Of a DNA stretch of 64,000 nt, positions 60,601 through 64,000 are shown one piece after another. Numbering within the stretch: the first letter of the stretch is position 1; each line of letters starts with the position of its first letter. The stretch covers positions 1 through 64,000 of the forward strand of contig NZ_JACVAE010000004.1 in the NCBI RefSeq assembly GCF_014851675.1, given 5' to 3'. The stretch is from Rhizobium sp. ARZ01 (GTDB taxonomy: Bacteria > Pseudomonadota > Alphaproteobacteria > Rhizobiales > Rhizobiaceae). The notes below the pieces were generated by a model. That model saw nothing but the letters and a program-made list of their open reading frames with translations. It was not told the origin of the DNA and searched no databases. The translations under genes and the position numbers were made by a program.

Positions 60601-61545
60601 ATGAACGAGCCCACCCGTGATGCAGCGATCGAAGCGGTTGTCTGCATACCGACCTTCCGCCGGCCGGAGTGGCTGCGGAAGACCCTTTTGTCAGTGCTGG
60701 CGCAGAAGACCGATTTTCCGTTCGCGCTCGTTGTGATCGACAATGATGGTGCCAGTCCCGCTGGTGCCCTGGTGGCGCGCGAAATTTTAGGCGAGCGCAG
60801 CATTGCCCATGTGGTCGAAGTCGAGCACGAGCAGGGGAATTGCCATGCCATCAACACCGCATTCCGGCTTGCGCTCGAGCGCTATTCGAGCGCCCGCTAC
60901 CTGCTCATGATCGACGATGACGAGACAGCGGATGGCGCATGGCTGCAGAACATGGTCCATGCCGCGCGAGAGAACGGAGCCGACATCGTCGGCGGGCCGG
61001 TCTTCCGCACATTCGAAACCCCGGCATCGTCAGCAATACGCAATCACAGTCTGTTCAGCTCGATCGACGGCATTAGCCGCGCCGTGCCGATGATCCACGG
61101 GTCTGGGAACTGCCTCATTGGCCGCCATGTCTTCGAGCGCACGTCTTTTCCCTTCTTCGACCTGCGCTTCAACTTCCTTGGCGGCGGCGATATGGAATTC
61201 TTCACCCGCTGCCGCCTGGCCGGTTATCGTTTCTGGTGGTGCGCCGAAGCGCTAATCGATGAGATTGTGCCGGCGGATCGCGCCAATGCGAAATGGCTGA
61301 TGACACGCTCCATCCGGACAGGCAGCATCAATTGCGTCATCGACCGCTTGCACATGGGCAGGTATGTAGCACCGAAGGTGATCGCCAAGAACCTCGTCAG
61401 CCTCAGCCTCGGCCTTGTGCGCTCGCTGACGATCCTGGCGAGCACGGGCCAATTTCTGCCCGCCACTCATCCCTTCCTCATGTCGGTCGGACGGATGGCC
61501 CCTCTGCTCGGGCTCCTACCGAAACCGTATCAGGCAAAAAGCTAG
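60601..61545 (+). CDS. Glycosyltransferase, GT2 family
   Basis: 314 residues with a GT-A fold: AVVCIPTFRRPEWLRKTLLS at the start, LVVIDNDG, then the metal-binding DDD in LLMIDDDETADGAWL and the acceptor-side GGGDMEFFTR. The C-terminal part has one or two amphipathic/hydrophobic segments. A TAGGATG-type ribosome site precedes the ATG. Last gene of the polysaccharide locus in this window. Confidence 0.88.
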   Translation: MNEPTRDAAIEAVVCIPTFRRPEWLRKTLLSVLAQKTDFPFALVVIDNDGASPAGALVAREILGERSIAHVVEVEHEQGNCHAINTAFRLALERYSSARYLLMIDDDETADGAWLQNMVHAARENGADIVGGPVFRTFETPASSAIRNHSLFSSIDGISRAVPMIHGSGNCLIGRHVFERTSFPFFDLRFNFLGGGDMEFFTRCRLAGYRFWWCAEALIDEIVPADRANAKWLMTRSIRTGSINCVIDRLHMGRYVAPKVIAKNLVSLSLGLVRSLTILASTGQFLPATHPFLMSVGRMAPLLGLLPKPYQAKS

Positions 61546-61710
61546 CTTAAGGGATATTGATTACGGGGACCAAGCAGTTGGGTGGTGCTGCCCCCAAGGA
61601 GCAGCGTGGCTCGCCTCCTTGACCTACCGCAATAATGAGGTCAGGCTCAACATCACGAAGTGCTCAGTCAGGCGCAGCAGCCGAACTGCTCGATCCGATC
61701 ATTTGCGGAC

Positions 61711-63342
61711 TTATCGAATTTCCCGGGCGAGCGCTTGAAGCTTCTTGAAGGCTTCGTATCTTCGCGCATGCAGCCCGGCGATTTCACTCTCTGCGGGCTT
61801 GTAGACACGATCGGTGCGGGAGAGCTTTGCCATCGCCAACCGAGCGTCCGGGAACACGCCAGACGCCACACTTCCAAGAATCGCCGCGCCCAGCAGAACC
61901 GGCTCCTCCGATTGCGTGGCAAGCACCGGCTTTCCGGTTGCGTCAGCAAGAAGCTGGCGGACGAGGTCGAGTTGCCCCGCGCCCCCGCTGATGACGATCT
62001 TATCGATCGGCGCACCGGACAATGCCTGCACCTCGATGATCTGGCGCAATCCGTATCCGATGCCAGAGAGGCCGGCGATATAGAGCGAGACGAGATTGCC
62101 GATATCGCGCTCCATGCCGAGCCCGGCAACGACAGCGCGCGCATGTGGATCGGCGAAAGGAGCACGGTTGCCGAGGAATTCCGGCACGACATGAAGACCG
62201 TCCGCAAGTTCGACCGACTGGGAAAGGTCTTCAACTTTCTCCGCGGCCAGTTCGGCAAGCAGCACCGGAAGTGATACGCCCCGCGCCTTTGCCTGTTCCT
62301 CTGCTTCGCCAGCGGCCGGGTGGAATGACAGCAGTTGTTCGACTGCGGCCCCCGCCGCCGACTGGCCTCCCTCGTTCAGCCACATCCCCGGCACCATGGC
62401 GGAATAGTAAGGGCCCCAGACCCCCGGCACGAAGACGGGCTCCGAGGTCGAGGTCATGGTGCAGGAAGACGTGCCGAAGACGTATCCGAGGTTGCTCTCA
62501 GGCGACCCGTCGATACCCACCGTGCCGATCCCGCCGGCGTGGGCGTCGATCATGCCGGCGCCAACCGGCGTGCCGACGGGAAGGCCGAGTTCCATGGCCG
62601 CACGCTCGGTCAGACCGTTCCCGACCGGCGTTCCGGGCTCAACCACGTTCTGGCCGATGCGGGCAAAATCCTCATCCGCGAGTACGCCGAGGCCGATTTG
62701 GTGGAAATAGCTCGGATCCCAGCGCTTCTCATGCGCCAGATAGGTCCATTTGCAGGTTACCGTGCAGGTCGAACGGGCAAGATCGCCGGTCGCGCGCCAG
62801 GTGAGAAAATCGGCGAGATCGAAGAATTGCCAGGCGGCATCGAACACCTGTGGCCGGTTCTCGCGCAGCCAGAGTAGCTTTGGCGTTTCCATCTCCGGCG
62901 AGATGCGGCCACCGACGTAGCGCAGCACGTCGTGACCTTGGGCATTGATGCGCTCCGCCTGCTCAACGGCGCGGTGGTCCATCCACACGATGATGTCGCG
63001 TTGCGGATCCTCCGAGGGGCCAACGGGCAGCGAGGAACCATTTTCGCCCAGAACCACCAATGAGCAGGTCGCGTCGAAGCCGATACCGGCGACGCTATGC
63101 GGATCGACGCCGGCCTTCGTGACAGCCTCGCGGACCGAGGCACAAACTGCTGACCAGATCTCCGTGCTCGACTGCTCGACGATCGAACCGGCCTCGCGAT
63201 ACAGCGAGATGTCGCGCTTGCCCGATGCCAACATATGGCCGTTCAGGTCGAAAATGCCTGCTCTGGCGCTTCCGGTTCCGACATCGACGCCGATGAGATA
63301 CCGTTCGCCGCGCGCGGGGCGTGCGGGGGAGGTGTTGGTCAT
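61711..63342 (-). CDS. FGGY-family carbohydrate kinase (ribulokinase type)
   Basis: 543 residues from the ATG at 63342. The N-terminal nucleotide-fold half has LIGVDVGTGSARAGIFDLNG and WMDHRAVEQAERI; catalytic Asp in GAGMIDAHAGGIG; C-terminal FGGY half with GYVFGTSSCTM, LNEGGQSAAGAAVEQLL and ISGGAGQLDLVRQLLAD. Length and motifs fit pentulose kinases (FGGY family of D-ribulose or L-ribulose kinases). The polyol dehydrogenase gene 64 bp upstream on the same strand suggests pentitol breakdown: polyol to pentulose, then pentulose 5-phosphate. Confidence 0.9.
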   Translation of the reverse strand: MTNTSPARPARGERYLIGVDVGTGSARAGIFDLNGHMLASGKRDISLYREAGSIVEQSSTEIWSAVCASVREAVTKAGVDPHSVAGIGFDATCSLVVLGENGSSLPVGPSEDPQRDIIVWMDHRAVEQAERINAQGHDVLRYVGGRISPEMETPKLLWLRENRPQVFDAAWQFFDLADFLTWRATGDLARSTCTVTCKWTYLAHEKRWDPSYFHQIGLGVLADEDFARIGQNVVEPGTPVGNGLTERAAMELGLPVGTPVGAGMIDAHAGGIGTVGIDGSPESNLGYVFGTSSCTMTSTSEPVFVPGVWGPYYSAMVPGMWLNEGGQSAAGAAVEQLLSFHPAAGEAEEQAKARGVSLPVLLAELAAEKVEDLSQSVELADGLHVVPEFLGNRAPFADPHARAVVAGLGMERDIGNLVSLYIAGLSGIGYGLRQIIEVQALSGAPIDKIVISGGAGQLDLVRQLLADATGKPVLATQSEEPVLLGAAILGSVASGVFPDARLAMAKLSRTDRVYKPAESEIAGLHARRYEAFKKLQALAREIR

Positions 63343-63406
63343 GGTTCTACCGCCTGCTGACAGGAGCTTGGTTGAGCGCAAGGCCGCAGCCTTGCGCCGG
63401 TGCACA

Positions 63407-64000
63407 TCAGAGATCGACGCTGTTGGGCAGGATCACCAGGTCCCGGATCGTGACGTTGCGCGGACGCGTCAGCATGAACAGCACCGCGTCGGCCACTTCC
63501 TTCGGCTGCATCAAGCTGCCGTTGGCGAGCGCCTCGTCCATCTTCTCCTTCGGCCAATCGTCGAGCAGTGCCGTGACAACGGGGCCTGGCAGGACCGCGC
63601 CGACGCGAACGCCATGCGGGGCGACTTGCCGGCGCGTGCTGTGCACAAAGGCTTGAACGGCGAACTTCGATGCCGTGTAGATCGGCTCCCAGATGACCGG
63701 GACGACGCCGGCGATCGAGCTGGTGAAGAGGATGTCGCCCGACTTCTGCTCGATCATGTAGGGCAACACCGCGTGGACCGAGCGGAAGGCCGCGTTGATG
63801 TTGAGGTTCAACATCCGGTCCCACGCATCCGGATCGCCTTCGGCAACAGGGCCGCCGATATAAGCGCCGGCATTTACATGAAACACATCGAGCTTGCCTG
63901 CGATTTCGAGGATGCGCGGCAGCATGCCGGAGACTTCGGCCGGCTTCAGCAGATCGACGACCAGCGGCAGGGCGTTCGGCCCCAGCTCCTTGCAAAGTTG
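63407..64000 (-). CDS. Short-chain dehydrogenase (ribitol/polyol 2-dehydrogenase-like), cut by window end
   Basis: The last 197 codons of an SDR oxidoreductase; the N-terminal NAD-binding TGxxxGIG lies beyond base 64000. Visible are NAGAY (NAG motif), catalytic Ser in LFTSSIAG and YxxxK in [11 protein letters not shown], then [17 protein letters not shown]. The end ILPNSVDL and the neighbouring FGGY kinase suggest a polyol dehydrogenase such as ribitol 2-dehydrogenase. The substrate is inferred. Confidence 0.85.
   Translation of the reverse strand, partial: QLCKELGPNALPLVVDLLKPAEVSGMLPRILEIAGKLDVFHVNAGAYIGGPVAEGDPDAWDRMLNLNINAAFRSVHAVLPYMIEQKSGDILFTSSIAGVVPVIWEPIYTASKFAVQAFVHSTRRQVAPHGVRVGAVLPGPVVTALLDDWPKEKMDEALANGSLMQPKEVADAVLFMLTRPRNVTIRDLVILPNSVDL

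Overview
The window is high-GC DNA that reads like a secondary replicon (megaplasmid or chromid) of a Rhizobiaceae bacterium, most likely Sinorhizobium/Ensifer or a close relative. The reasons are the dctA/dctBD arrangement with its sigma-54 promoter, many sugar and peptide ABC importers, rhizobial palindromic repeats, a relic of a repABC-type RepB, and a ScpB/DUF1403 pair. This assignment is inference from gene content; no 16S rRNA or intact replication gene is present. No tRNA, rRNA, CRISPR array or intact insertion sequence was seen.

Layout. 1-309 is a broken IS30-type transposase end. 403-9301 is a carbohydrate locus: a leftward operon of two permeases, binding protein and ATPase (CUT2/Lsr type) plus dhaK and dhaL, a divergent LacI regulator, and an aldo/keto reductase. 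Two matching operator-like sites lie in the divergent promoter region. 9415-14472 is a Dpp/Opp-type importer whose first permease seems to use an ATA start. 14473-15204 holds a decayed VapB-like antitoxin. 15205-19082 is an AdiA/AdiC-like arginine decarboxylase and arginine:agmatine antiporter operon with a perfect FNR/FixK box upstream. 19626-24380 is the C4-dicarboxylate system dctD-dctB and dctA, with two upstream DctD-like sites and a sigma-54 promoter.

24934-31198 holds two tandem, paralogous RTX calcium-binding proteins of about 1000 residues with no transporter nearby. Then come a RepB relic (31237-31449), a GntR regulator with two proline-type peptidases (31636-35026), a deleted and frameshifted alcohol dehydrogenase (35109-35994), and the peroxide module ahpC-ahpF-oxyR with a four-half-site OxyR operator (36094-39500). 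39543-45417 holds an amidase and a second CUT2 importer with a fused double permease. 45433-47078 is ScpB plus DUF1403. 47273-50902 is an iron-siderophore/cobalamin-type importer preceded by a small cysteine protein.

51232-61545 is an exopolysaccharide locus: a DUF6492 protein, Wzx flippase, secreted GH10 glycosidase, kinase-less Wzz, Wzy polymerase, WecG/TagA-type transferase, GT4 and GT2. The window ends with an FGGY pentulose kinase and a polyol dehydrogenase cut by the edge.

The genes fit a nutrient-scavenging, plant- or soil-associated life with stress defence (acid/low oxygen and peroxide) and surface polysaccharide export. A recurring design is a strong stem-loop directly after the highly expressed first product of an operon: three solute-binding-protein genes and ahpC.
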